From: Trochalopteron elliotii
Lineage: Eukaryota > Chordata > Aves > Passeriformes > Leiothrichidae
Length of the DNA stretch: 64,000 nucleotides
Assembly: GCA_024734555.1 (NCBI GenBank)
Contig: JANPWX010000026.1
Coordinates: 1,755,009-1,819,008 of the forward strand
Direction of reading: 5' to 3'
The translations under genes and the position numbers were made by a program. Below are positions 62,916 through 64,000 of this stretch, one piece after another. Numbering within the stretch: position 1 is the first letter of the stretch; each line of letters begins with the position of its first letter. Below the pieces are notes generated by a model, which had not been told where the DNA came from, ran no database searches, and saw only the letters and a list, made by a program, of their open reading frames with translations.

Positions 62916-64000
62916 ACTTGTGAGTTTAATAATTTAAAAATTCAGGAAAAATAAAATCATTATTGTTCTAGTGCAAGTATTCTCCTCAGCAGAACAGCTT
63001 CATCAGAGGGAAAAGCACAGCTGTATTGAAAGGCAGAAAATTAAAATTCTGCTACAAAGTTTAGCACATATTAAAGTTAATGGGGCATATTTTGAAACTG
63101 CCTAAAGTCCATTCTTCACCACTGTAATAGTTAAAATGGGTAGGGGATAAGTTTTAACTTGGTGGGATTTCAGGAGTCTAGCTGGAGGGCAAATCTTAGC
63201 CCACAGAAATGTTCCCTTTTTCATTTGGAAGGAAAGCAGTTGAGCTTTCTTGCTTAACAATAACCTCATTAATAAAACTCCACAGTGAGAAACTTGCTTG
63301 TGCACTGATCCAAGGGTAATGTAAATGGGGAAACCAGGCTGTCCATGAAATGAAACACTTTCACATCTTGTAGAAACAGCATTCATGAAATCTATCACTG
63401 TTTCCCAGAGAAGGGACCTTTTTTGCTTTGCCTCTTACCTGCTTCTTTTTCTCCATGTTCATCATAATATTACACAGTTAAGTTAAAATAGATAAATCAT
63501 CTCTCTTTCTGGTTCTTATTCTAGATTTTTCTTGCCTGGGGTCTTCCTGAGCTTGCATTAGGAATTTGCAAAATCTAAAAGTGGTTCTTGAAAATCCCAT
63601 GGCTGCTTCCCCTTCTTTCCAAGCCCCTTCATGCATCGTCACACATGGATTTGGCTGTTGCTATTGCCACATTCAGTTTGGAAAACGGCATCCCACACCA
63701 ACCTTACAGTAAAAGACAAAAAATGGCATGCATATTTATCAGCATAAATATGGTTTTACTGAATTTAGTAGTAACAATATCTGTCAATAATATCGCTTCC
63801 AAGGACTCGGTAGTACATTTCAGTATGTGTCTTGTGAGGAATGAAGGGGAAAAGATTTGATTTTCCCCTTCCCTGCTTGAGTCTTTATAAAAAGCAAAAA
63901 TTCATCCTAATGCTGTGCAGCAGACCACAGTTTACTCCACAGCCCTAGGAAACTTCACATTATTCAGCTACTCTCTAAAAAGTTCAAATATGAGTTGGGT
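62916..64000. other. Anonymous AT-rich DNA to window end
   Basis: No gene recognised. A minus-strand donor-like GCAG|GTAAGA lies at about 63439 after a short ATG-containing frame (MMNMEKKKKQ). No acceptor or promoter supports it as an exon. Confidence 0.55.

Overview
The window is AT-rich vertebrate nuclear DNA, almost certainly from a bird. The evidence is about ten fragments of CR1 LINEs, several ending in the avian-type 3' tail built on ATTCTATG/TTCTGTGATTCT, and a solo LTR whose inner terminus reads TGTGGTGGGTTGGCCCTGG, which I recognise as the avian ERVL LTR type. There is no bacterial, plasmid, phage or CRISPR organisation. I recognise no protein-coding host gene. The short open frames scattered through the window are of the number and length expected by chance in AT-rich DNA, or lie inside repeats. 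The sequence is best read as a gene-poor intergenic block or the inside of very long introns.

Layout. 76-403: 3' end of a CR1. 404-6584: anonymous DNA. 6585-6652: 12-bp tandem repeat. 7103-7645: second CR1 3' end. 9818-10398: antisense piece of CR1 reverse transcriptase. 10399-16520: anonymous. 16520-16960: GC-richer block that may be LTR-derived. 17465-18645: CR1 carrying endonuclease and C-terminal parts joined across a deletion. 21050-21396: CR1 3' end. 27350-29230: very old, almost unreadable long CR1. 33645-34320: ERVL-type solo LTR. About 38450-38985: CpG-bearing probable LTR of a different family. 39095-39685: CR1 3' end. 46080-46620: CR1 endonuclease-only fragment. 49678-49715: perfect 38-bp palindrome. 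50600-51335: CR1 3' end. 62390-62915: old CR1 3' part. The rest is AT-rich single-copy-looking sequence with a few microsatellites.

No genes can be seen working together. The nearest thing to gene content is a handful of splice-site-flanked open segments. The best are a phase-compatible minus-strand pair (62033-61993 and 58005-57907) and a plus-strand pair ending in a stop codon (31182-31247 and 31542-31634). They are offered as low-confidence candidates only. Nine of ten CR1 copies read on the plus strand. Because LINEs inside introns tend to lie antisense to the host gene, this would fit a minus-strand host transcript, but the numbers are small. I found no convincing undescribed biological system. 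The most distinctive structure is the perfect palindrome near 49.7 kb.
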